This document shows, one piece after another, positions 1 to 9,149 of a stretch of DNA of 64,000 bases. Both the position numbers and the translations under genes were made by a program. Position 1 is the stretch's first letter. Each line of letters begins with the position of its first letter. The notes beneath the pieces were generated by a model. That model saw only the letters and a list, made by a program, of their open reading frames with translations. It had not been told where the DNA came from and made no database searches. The stretch is from APNM01 sp040361335 (GTDB lineage: Bacteria > Pseudomonadota > Gammaproteobacteria > Nevskiales > Salinisphaeraceae), in the NCBI RefSeq assembly GCF_040361335.1, contig NZ_APNM01000008.1, positions 1 through 64,000 of the forward strand. The letters run 5' to 3'.

Positions 1-311
1 TGCCAGCCGAACGCAGACCGCTTGACCCGAGACATAGAATCTCTCCCCCTCGCGGGGGAGAGGGAATGATTGAGAGCATCTTGCCCCTTCTCCCCTCGAG
101 GCAGAAGACCGGGTTGAGGAGTGCGCCGCGAGGCGGCGCCAGGATTCTCTCCCCCATGAGGGGGAGAGGGGACAGGTCATCGCGTCCGCGTTTCTCCTGC
201 ACCCTCTTGCTACTTCCTTGGGGGAGAAGGCCGGGTTTGTCGCCCCCTCACCCCCGGATCAAGTCCGGGGCAAGCTTTGGCCCTCTCCCCTCACCTGGGA
301 GAAGAGCCGGA
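1..311. repeat. Non-coding stretch with CTCTCCCC palindromes
   Basis: No gene is convincing here. The stretch carries two near-perfect hairpins with nine-base arms CTCTCCCCC and GGGGGAGAG, at 41-62 (loop TCGC) and 147-168 (loop ATGA). A CCCCGGATCAAGTCCGGGG-like palindrome lies around 253-273, and further CCCTCTCCCC-type words follow up to the next gene. The same word family returns at about 63.3 kb, so this is a dispersed intergenic repeat, not a local terminator. The left part could include the end of a gene outside the window, but nothing shows it. Confidence 0.7.
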
Positions 312-1715
312 TCAGGTATCCGCCGTGCCCGCATCCGGGCCCGGCGCCGCCACGCCCACGGCCGCCTCCAACTCTTCCAATGCTTCGCCGGTATAGACCG
401 CCAGCCGCTGCATGTGCGGCAGGCTGTCGCGGCAGCCGGTGTAGCCCAGGTTGAACCGGCCGGCATAGCTCACCACCGAGATGTTCAGCGCCTGGCCGTT
501 GAGCAGCAGCGACACCGGATAGATTTGCTCCATGCGGGCGCCGTTGAAGTACAGCCTCTCGCGCGGGCCGGGCACGTTGGAGATCACGACATTGTGCATC
601 GGTCGCGTGTAGCCGCCCAGCCCGAGCATGATCTGGGTCAGGTACGGCCCCAGGTAGAGCATGGTGTAGGGGTCCATGGCCGAGCGCGGCAGCCGCTGCA
701 GCTCGCCCTTGGCGGCGGTCGTGGAGGCGTGGATGGCCCGCAGGCGGGTGCCGGGATCGGCCTCGTCCGTGGCCAGCTTGGCCAGGATGAAGCTGATGGC
801 GTTGCCCATGGCGTGATCGTCCGCCGGCCTGACGGACACCGGCAGCGCCGCGGTCAGGGTGCGTCCCGGCAGGGCACCCTGCTCGTCCAGATAGCGGCGC
901 AGCGCGCCCGCGCAGATCGCCAGGAAGACGTCGTTGACGGTGACATCGGCGACATCGGCCACCGCCCGCAGCCGCGCCAGCGCGTAATGCTGGGTGGCGA
1001 AGCGGCGCGGGGCGTTGATGCGGCCGTTGAGGATGGTCATCGGGGCCTCGAACGGCACCGCCGTCTCCGGGTGTTCGTCGGTGACTGCCTCGCGGCCCAG
1101 CCGCCCGAATACCCCGGCCAGGGCGCGGGTGCCGCGCACGGCTTCGCGCAGACGGGCGCCGCCCACCGCGGTGTCGCCCTTGCCGGTGCCGCCGCCGGTC
1201 GCCATGCCGATGGCCCAGGGCGGCTCGTGGCCGCGGACGTCCGGGTCCGGCGACATCATCCGCTCCATCAGCCGGATGCCGCCGATGCCGTCGATCTGGG
1301 AATGGTGCATCTTCATGTAGAGGGCGAAGCGGTCGCCCTCCAGGCCTTCGATGACGTGGCATTCCCAGAACGGCCGGCTACGGTCCAGGGCGTGCGAATG
1401 CAGGCGCGAGACCAGCACGCCCAGCTCGCGCTCGCCACCCGGACGCGGCAGCGCCGAGTGCCGCAGGTGGTAGTCCAGGTCGATGTCGGCATCCGCCAGT
1501 TCCTGCCAGTGCGGCACCGGCCAGGCGCGGTAGCGGTAGTTGAACGGCGGTGCGTAGCGCCGGACCTCGCCCCAGTCGCGGACCAGATCGCGCAGGTAAT
1601 CGGGGCCGGCACCCGCCGGCCGCGTGCAGATCGCCAGGCAGCCGACATGGACCGGCGTGGACGGGCTTTCCGCCAGGAACCAAGCGCCGTCGGTCATGCG
1701 CAGCCGTTTGCTCAT
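312..1715 (-). CDS. Wax ester synthase / diacylglycerol O-acyltransferase
   Basis: This 467-residue protein belongs to the bacterial WS/DGAT family, which transfers an acyl group from acyl-CoA to a fatty alcohol or diacylglycerol to make storage wax esters or triacylglycerols at the membrane. The catalytic HHxxxDG motif is present as HHSQIDG at about residues 137-143. The family's NVPGP block (NVVISNVPGPRE) is in the C-terminal half. Length matches the family (about 450-480). It is divergent from the RND efflux operon, with a 145-bp gap between starts. Whether wax or TAG is the product cannot be told from sequence. Confidence 0.92.
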   Translation of the reverse strand: MSKRLRMTDGAWFLAESPSTPVHVGCLAICTRPAGAGPDYLRDLVRDWGEVRRYAPPFNYRYRAWPVPHWQELADADIDLDYHLRHSALPRPGGERELGVLVSRLHSHALDRSRPFWECHVIEGLEGDRFALYMKMHHSQIDGIGGIRLMERMMSPDPDVRGHEPPWAIGMATGGGTGKGDTAVGGARLREAVRGTRALAGVFGRLGREAVTDEHPETAVPFEAPMTILNGRINAPRRFATQHYALARLRAVADVADVTVNDVFLAICAGALRRYLDEQGALPGRTLTAALPVSVRPADDHAMGNAISFILAKLATDEADPGTRLRAIHASTTAAKGELQRLPRSAMDPYTMLYLGPYLTQIMLGLGGYTRPMHNVVISNVPGPRERLYFNGARMEQIYPVSLLLNGQALNISVVSYAGRFNLGYTGCRDSLPHMQRLAVYTGEALEELEAAVGVAAPGPDAGTADT

Positions 1716-1860
1716 GTGCTCTCCCTCCCCGGACGCGTCGCGTGCGCATCCCTGTCTTTGCGATCAGCGTACCGAAGTCGAGACAGAGCCGGAATGCCGG
1801 CATACTGTCCGTGGCGCCGCCGGAGGGCGCCGATCCGACGATATCGCTGCAAGGAGAGCC

Positions 1861-2928
1861 ATGAGGCGCCCGATCGCCCTGGCCGCCGTGCTGACGCTGC
1901 TGGCGTCGACGGCGGCGGCCGCCCAGACCGACCGCGTCGCCGTGACCGAGGTGCGCCAGAAGCCCTGGGTGCAGACCCTGCCCCTGAGCGGCACCCTCAC
2001 CTCTCCGCGCGACGCCGACCTCGCCCCGCAGATCGCCGGCCTGGTGGCGGCCGTGCACGTGGACGCCGGCGACCGCGTCGAGGCCGGCGACACCCTGATC
2101 GAGCTGGACCGGGCCCTGGAGGAACTGACCCTGCGGCAGCTCCGGGCGCAGATCGAGGAGGCCCGCGGCCAGCTCGCCGAAGCCGAGCGCGTGCGCGACG
2201 AACGCGCGCCCCTGGCCCGCCAGGGCACCATCGCCCGCACCGAGCTGGAGGCCGCCCAGGCCGAGGTCCGCATCCGCCGCGCCGCCGTGCAGCGGCTCCA
2301 GGCCGAGGCCGAACGCCAGGCGGAGCGCCTGCGCCGGCACAGCCTGACCGCGCCGTTCTCGGGGGTGATCAGGGCTCGGCACACCGAGGTCGGCGAATGG
2401 GCCGACACCAGCGCCACGGTCCTGGAGCTGGTCGCCACCGATCCCCTGCGGCTGGACGTGCAGGCGCCCCAGGAATATTTCGGCCGCATCGCGCTCGGCA
2501 CGGACGTCACGGTGATCCCCGACGCCGATCCGGACGCCCGCATCGAGGCCGAGGTCTCGGTGGACGTCGCCGCGGCCGATCCCGTGGCGCGGACCTTCCT
2601 GGTGCGCATCCGCGTGGACAACCCGGACGGCCGGCTGGCGCCCGGGATGTCGGCACAGGCCCGCTTCCGCATCGCCACCGGCGAGCGGGTCGCGGCCGTG
2701 CCCCGCGACGCCCTGCTGCGCTATCCGGACGGCGGCACCCGCGTGTGGGTGGTCGCCGAGGGCGACGACGGCCCGGTGGTGCACGAGCGCCGGGTCAAGG
2801 TCGGCCGCACGGACGCCGGCGTGGCAGAGATTCGCGAGGGCGTGGCGGCCGGCGACCGCGTGGTGGTGCGCGGCAACGAGTCGCTGCGCGAGGGCCAGCG
2901 GGTCGACGTGATCGAGCCCGGCGGCTGA
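1861..2928 (+). CDS. RND efflux periplasmic adaptor (membrane fusion protein)
   Basis: This 355-residue HlyD/AcrA-type adaptor would link the inner-membrane RND pump encoded next to it to an outer-membrane channel. It starts with a Sec signal peptide (hydrophobic run ending in ASTAAAAQ) without a lipobox cysteine, so it is probably soluble or peripheral. A barrel-sandwich half-motif, a long alpha-helical hairpin (about residues 75-160, rich in E, R, A and Q) and a beta-barrel follow. The ATG at 1861 is preceded by AAGGAGAG at good spacing. Longer in-frame starts have no signal peptide. The pump starts 16 bp downstream. No outer-membrane factor gene is in the cluster. Confidence 0.9.
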   Translation: MRRPIALAAVLTLLASTAAAAQTDRVAVTEVRQKPWVQTLPLSGTLTSPRDADLAPQIAGLVAAVHVDAGDRVEAGDTLIELDRALEELTLRQLRAQIEEARGQLAEAERVRDERAPLARQGTIARTELEAAQAEVRIRRAAVQRLQAEAERQAERLRRHSLTAPFSGVIRARHTEVGEWADTSATVLELVATDPLRLDVQAPQEYFGRIALGTDVTVIPDADPDARIEAEVSVDVAAADPVARTFLVRIRVDNPDGRLAPGMSAQARFRIATGERVAAVPRDALLRYPDGGTRVWVVAEGDDGPVVHERRVKVGRTDAGVAEIREGVAAGDRVVVRGNESLREGQRVDVIEPGG

Positions 2929-2944
2929 CGGCGGAGGGCGCGGC

Positions 2945-5900
2945 ATGGGCTTCGATGCGCTGGTTCGGCGCGGCACCCTGCTCACGGTCGTCGTGCTCAT
3001 CGTGTGCGTGCTGGGCGTGGTGGCCGCCTTCCGCGTGCCGGTGCAGATGATCCCGGACCTGGAGGTGCGGACCATCACCGTGCAGACAAGCTGGCCGGGG
3101 GCCACGCCACAGGACGTGGAGAAGGAGATCCTGATCGAGCAGGAGGAGTACCTGCGCAACGTGCCCAACCTGCAGCGCATGATCTCGGTGGCGCGCACCG
3201 GCGAGGCCGAGATCGAGCTGGAGTTTCCCTTCGGGATCGACGTCAACGAGGCACTGATCCGCACCAACAACGCCCTAACCCAGGTCCCGGACTATCCCGA
3301 GAACGTGGACGAGCCGCGCCTGTTCGCGACGTCGTTCTCGCAGAACGCCTTCATGTACTACCGGGTCACGCCGCTGCCGGGCAATCCCGCGGGCGTGGAC
3401 ATGGACATGATGCGGGACTTCGTGGACGACAACGTCCGCACCCGCATGGAGCGCGTCGCCAACATCGCCCAGGTGGAGTTGCGCGGCGGTGCCGAGCGCC
3501 AGATCCAGATCCGCATCGATCCGCGGCGACTGGCCGCCCGCGGCCTGTCGCCGACCGAGGTGCGCGACGCCGTGCGCGCCCGCAACCGCGACATCTCCGG
3601 CGGCGACATCGACAGCGGCAAGCGCCGCTACCTGCTGCGCACCGTGGGCCGGGCCCAGGACGCCGCCGACCTGGCGGACCTGGTGCTGGCACGCCGCGGC
3701 GACGCCGTGACCCGGTTGCGCGATGTCGCCGAGGTGCGCCTGGACCACGCCGAGATCCGCAGCGAGGCCTATGTCGACGGCGTGCCCAACATCACCCTGG
3801 CGGTGCGGCGCGAGACCGGCTCCAACGTGATCGCGATCAAGCACGCCATGGCCGAGGAGGTCGCCGCCCTCAACGAGCGGGTATTGGCGCCGGCCGGCCT
3901 GGAGATCGGCCTGATCAGCGACGACGTGCGCTACGTGCAGGACTCATTGGGCAACGTCTGGCGCAACCTGATCCTGGGCGCCCTGCTGGCCACCGCCGTG
4001 ATGTTCCTGTTCCTGCGCTCCGTCCCGGCCACCCTGGTGGGCGTGATCGGTATCCCGGTGTGCACCATCGCCGCCTTCCTGGGCCTGCTGCTGACCGGAC
4101 GCACCATCAACGTCATCTCCCTGGCCGGGGTGGCCTTCGCCATCGGCATGACCCTGGACAACACCATCGTGGTCCTGGAGAACATCGAGCGCGAACGCCG
4201 CCGCGGCCTCGACCGCTTTCAGGCCGCGGTCGCCGGCGTGCGCCGGGTATGGCCGGCGGTGCTGGCCTCCACCCTGACCACGGTGCTGGTGTTCACGCCG
4301 GTGCTGTTCATCCAGGAGGAGGCCGGTCAGCTCTACTCCGATATCTCGATCGCGATCTCGTCGGCGATCCTGGCGTCCATGCTGGTGGCGATCACGGTGG
4401 TGCCTGCCGCCGCCAGCCGCCTGCCCTTCCGCCGCATTGGCGGCGGCGACGGCACCCCGCGCTGGCAGACCCGCGTGCTCGCGGGCGTGGACGGGCTGAT
4501 CGCCTCGCCGCGCCGGCGCTACCTGTGCCTGGGCGGCACCGTCGCCGGCATGGCCGCCGTGCTGGTGCTGCTGACGCCGCCGGCCGAGTACCTGCCGGAG
4601 GGCGAGGAGGCCAAGGTCTTCGCCAGCATGACCCCGCCGCCCGGCTACAACCTGACCACCATGTCGGAAATCGCGACGGAACTGCACGCGCGTTTCCTGC
4701 CGCACGTCCAGGCCGATCCGGGGCCGTTCCGGCGCGGCGAGACCGATATCCCGCCCCTGCGCTACGTGAACATGCGGGTCTCGCCCGACGGGATACGCAT
4801 CATCAGCGAGCCGGTGGCGCCGGACGACATGGAGGCGATGATGCGGGCCTACACCGAGGCCTTCGAAAGCTATCCCGGCATGCGGGCCTTTGCCGCGCGC
4901 GGTTCCATCATCAGCAGCAACGACGGCGGCACGCGCAGCGTCAACCTGGACATCTCCGGACCGTCGCTGGCCGAGATCTACGCGGTCGCCGACGAGGCCT
5001 ACCGGCGCGCGGACGCGGCCTTCGAACGCCCGCAGATCCGCGCCGATCCGGCCACGCTGTCCCTGTCCCAGCCGCTGCTGGAGATCCGCCCGCGACAGGC
5101 GCGCATCGCCGAGCTCGGCCTGGACACCGAGGACGTCGGCTTCGCGGTCTCGGCCCTGGCCGACGGCGCCTACGTCGACGAGTTCCTGCTCGCCAACGAC
5201 AAGGTCGACATCTACCTCTACGACCGCGCGGGGCCGCCGGCCGACATCGATGCCCTGCGTGACCTGCCGGTGCACACCCCGGCCGGCGGCGTGCTCCCGG
5301 TCAGCGCGCTGGCGGACGTCACCGAGACCGTGGACACCGACGTGATCCGCCGCCTCGACGGTCGGCGCACGGTCACCCTCAATATCATCCCGCCGCGCTC
5401 GGTGGCCCTGGAGACCGGCGTGGCCACGGTCGAGCGGGAGGTGCTGGGCGCGATGCGCGACGCCGGTGCCATCCCGGCCTCCGTGACCGTGGACATCTCC
5501 GGCGCCAGCGACCAGCTACAGGCCACCCGCGAGGCCCTGAGCTCGAACTATGTCGTGGCGATCCTCATCAGCTACCTGCTGCTGGTGGCGATCTTCACCC
5601 ACTGGGGCTACCCCCTGCTGATCCTGACCGCGGTCCCGCTGGGCATCGCCGGCGGCATCGCCGGGCTGTGGCTGCTCAACGTCGCCGGCGGCTGGCTGCC
5701 GCTGATCGGGATCGAGGCGATCCGCCAGCCCTTCGACATGATCACCATGCTCGGCTTCCTGATCCTGGTGGGCACGGTGGTCAACAACCCGATCCTGATC
5801 GTGGACCAGACGCGCCACAACCTGCGCGAGATGGGCATGGCCCCGCGCGAGGCCGTGCGCGCGGCGGTGGAATCCCGCCTGCGGCCGATCCTGATGTCCA

Positions 5901-6094
5901 CCATCACCACGGCCTTCGGCCTGGCGCCGCTGGTGCTGCTGCCCGGCGCCGGCACCGAGCTCTACCGCGGCGTCGGCGCGATCGTGCTGTTCGGGCTGCT
6001 GTTCACGATGGTGATCGCCGTCACCTTCCTGCCCGCGCTGCTGATGACCCTGCTCTCGTGGCACCAGCGCCGGACGGCCGATGCCGGCGGCTGA
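2945..6094 (+). CDS. RND-family efflux transporter, inner-membrane subunit
   Basis: This 1049-residue protein has the full RND layout: TM1 at the N-terminus, a large periplasmic loop, a TM2-TM6 block from about residue 335, a second periplasmic loop, and a TM8-TM12 block from about residue 870. It presumably exports a hydrophobic or amphiphilic compound using the proton gradient. The proton-relay residues differ from AcrB: TM4 reads TLDNTIVV (D405 kept, N406 in place of AcrB D408), and TM10 reads VVNNPILIV (N947 in place of AcrB K940). It is not CusA-like by these motifs. Substrate is unknown. It overlaps the next gene by 14 bp. Confidence 0.93.
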   Translation: MGFDALVRRGTLLTVVVLIVCVLGVVAAFRVPVQMIPDLEVRTITVQTSWPGATPQDVEKEILIEQEEYLRNVPNLQRMISVARTGEAEIELEFPFGIDVNEALIRTNNALTQVPDYPENVDEPRLFATSFSQNAFMYYRVTPLPGNPAGVDMDMMRDFVDDNVRTRMERVANIAQVELRGGAERQIQIRIDPRRLAARGLSPTEVRDAVRARNRDISGGDIDSGKRRYLLRTVGRAQDAADLADLVLARRGDAVTRLRDVAEVRLDHAEIRSEAYVDGVPNITLAVRRETGSNVIAIKHAMAEEVAALNERVLAPAGLEIGLISDDVRYVQDSLGNVWRNLILGALLATAVMFLFLRSVPATLVGVIGIPVCTIAAFLGLLLTGRTINVISLAGVAFAIGMTLDNTIVVLENIERERRRGLDRFQAAVAGVRRVWPAVLASTLTTVLVFTPVLFIQEEAGQLYSDISIAISSAILASMLVAITVVPAAASRLPFRRIGGGDGTPRWQTRVLAGVDGLIASPRRRYLCLGGTVAGMAAVLVLLTPPAEYLPEGEEAKVFASMTPPPGYNLTTMSEIATELHARFLPHVQADPGPFRRGETDIPPLRYVNMRVSPDGIRIISEPVAPDDMEAMMRAYTEAFESYPGMRAFAARGSIISSNDGGTRSVNLDISGPSLAEIYAVADEAYRRADAAFERPQIRADPATLSLSQPLLEIRPRQARIAELGLDTEDVGFAVSALADGAYVDEFLLANDKVDIYLYDRAGPPADIDALRDLPVHTPAGGVLPVSALADVTETVDTDVIRRLDGRRTVTLNIIPPRSVALETGVATVEREVLGAMRDAGAIPASVTVDISGASDQLQATREALSSNYVVAILISYLLLVAIFTHWGYPLLILTAVPLGIAGGIAGLWLLNVAGGWLPLIGIEAIRQPFDMITMLGFLILVGTVVNNPILIVDQTRHNLREMGMAPREAVRAAVESRLRPILMSTITTAFGLAPLVLLPGAGTELYRGVGAIVLFGLLFTMVIAVTFLPALLMTLLSWHQRRTADAGG

Positions 6095-7397
6095 CCGCCC
6101 GCGCCGCGCCGTCGCCCGCTGGCTGCCGCCGCGTCCCGGCGAGACGGCGCCGGCCCTGTGGGCCGCGCTCTATTTCTTCAGCCTGCTGGCCGGCTACTAC
6201 CTCCTGCGACCGGTGCGCGACACCATGGGCGCCGAATCCGGCGGCGCCCGGCTTCCCTGGCTGTTCACCGCCACCTTCGCGGCCATGCTGGCGGCGGTGC
6301 CGGCCTACGCCTGGCTCGCCTCGCGCTACCCGCGACGGGTGCTGCTGCCGACCGTCTACGCCGTGTGCATCGGCGTGATCCTGGTGTTCTACCTGCTGCT
6401 GGCCAGCGGCACCGGGGGGCTGTGGACCGAGCGCGCCTTCTTCGTCTGGATCAGCGTGTTCAACCTGTTCGTGGTGTCGGTGTTCTGGAGCTTCATGGCC
6501 GACATCTTCAGTGCCGGCCAGGGCCGGCGGCTGTTCGCGTTCATCGCCGCCGGCGGCAGCGCCGGCGCGATCGCGGGGCCGGCCGCGGCCGGCCTGCTGG
6601 CACCCCTGATCGGCACCGCGGCGCTGCTGCCCGCCTCCGCCGCCCTGCTCGGGGTGGCCCTGCTGTGCATCGCGCGCCTGCGGCACTGGGCGGTGCGCCG
6701 CGAAGGCACCGCCGCGCGCGGCGAACCGGGCGGCCTGGGCGGCGGCGTCTGGGAGGGCGTGCGGCGCCTGGCGGCCTCGCCCTACCTGCTCGGCATCGGC
6801 GCCTTCATCTGGCTCTACACCACCCTGGCGACCTTCCTCTATTTCCAGCAGGCGGCGCTGGTGGCCGACCGCTTCGCCGACGACGACGCCCGCACCGCCG
6901 TGTTCGCCGCCATCGACTTCGGCACCAACACCCTCACCGTGGCCCTGCAGCTATTCGTCACCCATCGCCTGATCCGGCGCTTCGGCCTGGGCACCGCCCT
7001 CGGCCTGCTGCCGGCGATCTGTCTGGTCGGCTTCCTGGCGCTGGCCCTGCTGCCGGCGCTGGGCGTGCTGGCGGCGTTCCAGGTGCTGCGCCGGGCGGGC
7101 AACTACGCGGTCGCCCGGCCGGCCCGCGAGACCCTGTTCACGGTCGTGGCGCGCAACGACAAGTACAAGGCCAAGAACGTGATCGATACACTGGTCTACC
7201 GGGGCGGCGACGCCCTCAGCGGCTGGCTCTACGCGGGCCTGTCCGCGCTCGGCCTGGGCGTGGCCGGCGCCGCCTGGGTCGCCCTGCCCCTGGCCGGCGC
7301 CTGGCTGGCGCTGGCGCTCGGCCTGGCGCGGGCCCAGGCGCGCCGGGAGACGGCCGCACCGGCCGGCGATTCCGCCCTGCACGGAGACGAGCCATGA
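6081..7397 (+). CDS. MFS transporter of the NTT (ATP/ADP translocase-like) group
   Basis: This 438-residue integral membrane protein has about 12 hydrophobic segments. It carries the N-terminal signature YFFSLLAGYYLLRPVRDTMG seen in the nucleotide-transporter-like MFS proteins of free-living bacteria. True NTT proteins exchange ATP/ADP or import nucleotides, but the free-living relatives have no established substrate. The reading frame starts 14 bp before the pump gene ends and its stop overlaps the next start as ATGA, so the four genes look like one operon. A link to efflux is inferred from position only. Confidence 0.8.
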   Translation: MPAADRPRRAVARWLPPRPGETAPALWAALYFFSLLAGYYLLRPVRDTMGAESGGARLPWLFTATFAAMLAAVPAYAWLASRYPRRVLLPTVYAVCIGVILVFYLLLASGTGGLWTERAFFVWISVFNLFVVSVFWSFMADIFSAGQGRRLFAFIAAGGSAGAIAGPAAAGLLAPLIGTAALLPASAALLGVALLCIARLRHWAVRREGTAARGEPGGLGGGVWEGVRRLAASPYLLGIGAFIWLYTTLATFLYFQQAALVADRFADDDARTAVFAAIDFGTNTLTVALQLFVTHRLIRRFGLGTALGLLPAICLVGFLALALLPALGVLAAFQVLRRAGNYAVARPARETLFTVVARNDKYKAKNVIDTLVYRGGDALSGWLYAGLSALGLGVAGAAWVALPLAGAWLALALGLARAQARRETAAPAGDSALHGDEP

Positions 7398-8344
7398 GCA
7401 CACGACATCGCACCGACCACGGCCGCCGCCGCACCCTCAAGGGCCTGGCCGCGGCGACCGGGCTGACCGCCCTCCCGGCCGGCGCTTTGCGCGCGGCCGG
7501 CGAGGCCGCCGCCGACGACATGGTCCGGCGCCCGATCCCGGGCACCGACGAGAGCCTGCCGATCAGCGGCCTGGGCACCGCCCGCACCTTCGACATCGAT
7601 CCGACCGACGCGGAGGCCGTGGCCCGGCGCCGGGCCGTGCTGGAGGCCTTCGTCGCCGGCGGCGGCCGCGTAGTGGATTCCTCGCCCATGTACGGTCATG
7701 CCGAGACCGTGTTGGGACGCGCCGCCGCCGATCTGGGCGTGACCGATCGCCTGTTCGTGGCCACCAAGGTGTGGACCCGCGGCGCCGAGAGCGGCCGCGA
7801 GCAGATGACGCGCTCCTTCGAGCGCCTGGGCGTGGAAACCATGGACCTGATGCAGGTGCACAACCTGCTCGACCTGGAGACCCACCTGGCGACGCTGGCG
7901 GCCTGGAAGGCCGAGGGCCGCGTGCGCTACGTCGGCCTCACCCATTACACCGACGCCCGCCACGACGACCTGGCGCGGCTGATCGAGCGCCACCCGGTGG
8001 ATTTCGTGCAGTTCAACTACAACATCGCCGCCCGCAACGCCGAGGACCGGCTGCTGCCGGCCTGCGCCGACAACGGCGTGGCCGTCATCGTCAACGAGCC
8101 CTTCGAGAAGGGGCGGCTATTCGGCCGTGTCGGCGACCGGCCGCTGCCCGGCTGGGCCGCCGACCTCGACTGCCGGAGCTGGGCGCAATTCTTCCTCAAG
8201 TACATCTTCGGGCATCCGGCCGTGACCTGCGCCATCCCCGCGACCAGCGACCCCGGACACGCCGCCGAGAACGTCGCCGCCGGCCGCGGTCCGCTGCCGG
8301 ACGCCGCCACCCGCAAACGCATGGTCGCGGCCCTGTCAGAGTGA
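7394..8344 (+). CDS. Aldo/keto reductase with Tat-type signal
   Basis: This 316-residue protein has the AKR fold: VVDSSPMYGHAE holds the family's Asp and Tyr, VATKVW the Lys, and MQVHNLLD the His, and all four catalytic positions look intact. The N-terminus has a twin-arginine motif (GRRRTLKGLAAATGL) followed by a hydrophobic stretch and an ALRAAGEA cleavage region, so export by Tat is likely. Tat is plausible for a protein that binds NADPH before export. The ATG overlaps the preceding stop by 4 bp. The substrate is not predictable. Confidence 0.87.
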   Translation: MSTRHRTDHGRRRTLKGLAAATGLTALPAGALRAAGEAAADDMVRRPIPGTDESLPISGLGTARTFDIDPTDAEAVARRRAVLEAFVAGGGRVVDSSPMYGHAETVLGRAAADLGVTDRLFVATKVWTRGAESGREQMTRSFERLGVETMDLMQVHNLLDLETHLATLAAWKAEGRVRYVGLTHYTDARHDDLARLIERHPVDFVQFNYNIAARNAEDRLLPACADNGVAVIVNEPFEKGRLFGRVGDRPLPGWAADLDCRSWAQFFLKYIFGHPAVTCAIPATSDPGHAAENVAAGRGPLPDAATRKRMVAALSE

Positions 8345-8454
8345 GTGCGGTGCCCGAGCGCCCCCCAGGACGCCCCGACAACCTGGGCAGCCCGGCCGCG
8401 CGCGGTTATGATGTCGCCGCGCCGCCGCCGACCGCGGCGGGCGCGTATTCTCCC

Positions 8455-8542
8455 GGCGGGACAAGCAGATTGGCGACTGCAGCTGACTTGAAATCAGTCG
8501 AGCCGAAAGGCCTTGGGGGTTCGACTCCCTCTCCCGCCGCCA
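8455..8542 (+). tRNA. tRNA-Ser (anticodon UGA), with an unusual D-arm region
   Basis: The acceptor stem is GGCGGGA/TCCCGCC with discriminator G and an encoded CCA (8540-8542). The anticodon arm GCTGA-CTTGAAA-TCAGT gives anticodon TGA (8489-8491), for serine UCA codons. A 16-nt variable arm with a GAAA-capped stem and a T arm with loop TTCGACT complete a class II tRNA. The 5' part is odd. Position 8 is C instead of U, three bases (CAA) join the acceptor and D stems, and the D arm is GCAG-ATTGGCGA-CTGC instead of the usual serine form. Acceptor and T stems are the normal 7 and 5 bp. Confidence 0.9.
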
Positions 8543-8560
8543 TACCGCATGACTCGCGAA

Positions 8561-8860
8561 TCAGGCCGCGTCGAGCGGCTCGACGTCGATCACCTCGGCC
8601 TGCCGGATTTGCCAGAGATCGACGGCATTCTGCATGGCCAACCAGGACTCCGCGCTGGTGCCCAGCAAGCGGCCGAGGCGCACGGCCATCTCGGGCGTGA
8701 CGCGCCGGCGTTCGTGGAGCAGTTCGCTCACGGTGAGGCGCGACACGCCCAGGCGCCGCGCGAATTCCGTCTGGGTCATGCCGAGCTCGGGCAATACGTC
8801 CTCGCGCAGTGCCTCGCCCGGATGCGTCGGTTTGCGGTCAGGGTCTCGCAGGCTGTCCAT
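8561..8860 (-). CDS. higA: HigA-family antitoxin (XRE helix-turn-helix)
   Basis: This 99-residue protein belongs to the HigA/VapI antitoxin family. It has the typical opening HPGEALREDVLPELGMTQTEFARRLGVS and a helix-turn-helix at about residues 24-50. It would neutralise the upstream-encoded toxin and repress the operon. The start at 8860 was chosen because it shares one base with the toxin stop (TGATG), which is the usual higBA coupling; a longer in-frame ATG at 8926 lies inside the toxin gene. The toxin-first order is typical of higBA. The pair sits just downstream of the tRNA-Ser gene. Confidence 0.9.
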   Translation of the reverse strand: MDSLRDPDRKPTHPGEALREDVLPELGMTQTEFARRLGVSRLTVSELLHERRRVTPEMAVRLGRLLGTSAESWLAMQNAVDLWQIRQAEVIDVEPLDAA

Positions 8861-9138
8861 CAGTGATAGTCCTCCAGATTCACGTCGATCGCATCGCCGC
8901 CGTCGAAACGAAACGTCAATCGCCAATTGCCCGATACCCGCACCGCGTAGGTGCCACGACGCCGGCCCCTGAGCGGGTGGAAGCGGTAGCCCGGTAGATT
9001 CAGGTCCTCGGGCCGCGTGGCGGCGTCCAGGCGATCCAGCAACCGTGACAGGCGGGCCGTGAACTCGGCCGGGATACCCCGACGATCGCTGCGTGTGAAA
9101 TACCGCTCAAGGCCCCGATGCCGGAACGAACGAATCAT
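8860..9138 (-). CDS. higB: HigB/RelE-superfamily toxin
   Basis: This 92-residue basic protein belongs to the HigB branch of the RelE toxin fold, ribosome-dependent mRNA interferases. The C-terminal block is typical: HPLRGRRRGTYAVRVSGNWRL followed by FRFDGGDAIDVNLEDYH. It is the first gene of the two-gene operon and its stop overlaps the antitoxin start. Length is standard (about 92). Nothing suggests inactivation. Confidence 0.9.
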   Translation of the reverse strand: MIRSFRHRGLERYFTRSDRRGIPAEFTARLSRLLDRLDAATRPEDLNLPGYRFHPLRGRRRGTYAVRVSGNWRLTFRFDGGDAIDVNLEDYH

Positions 9139-9149
9139 GTCATGCCAGA

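Noticed and set aside
66..3050. Very long plus-strand open frame across the acyltransferase and efflux genes
   Set aside because: It is an antisense and out-of-frame by-product of high GC: low-complexity Arg/Ala/Gly protein that crosses two well-supported genes.
8455..8542. Selenocysteine tRNA (selC)
   Set aside because: The anticodon is TGA (serine), not TCA, the D stem has four pairs and the acceptor stem seven, unlike tRNA-Sec.
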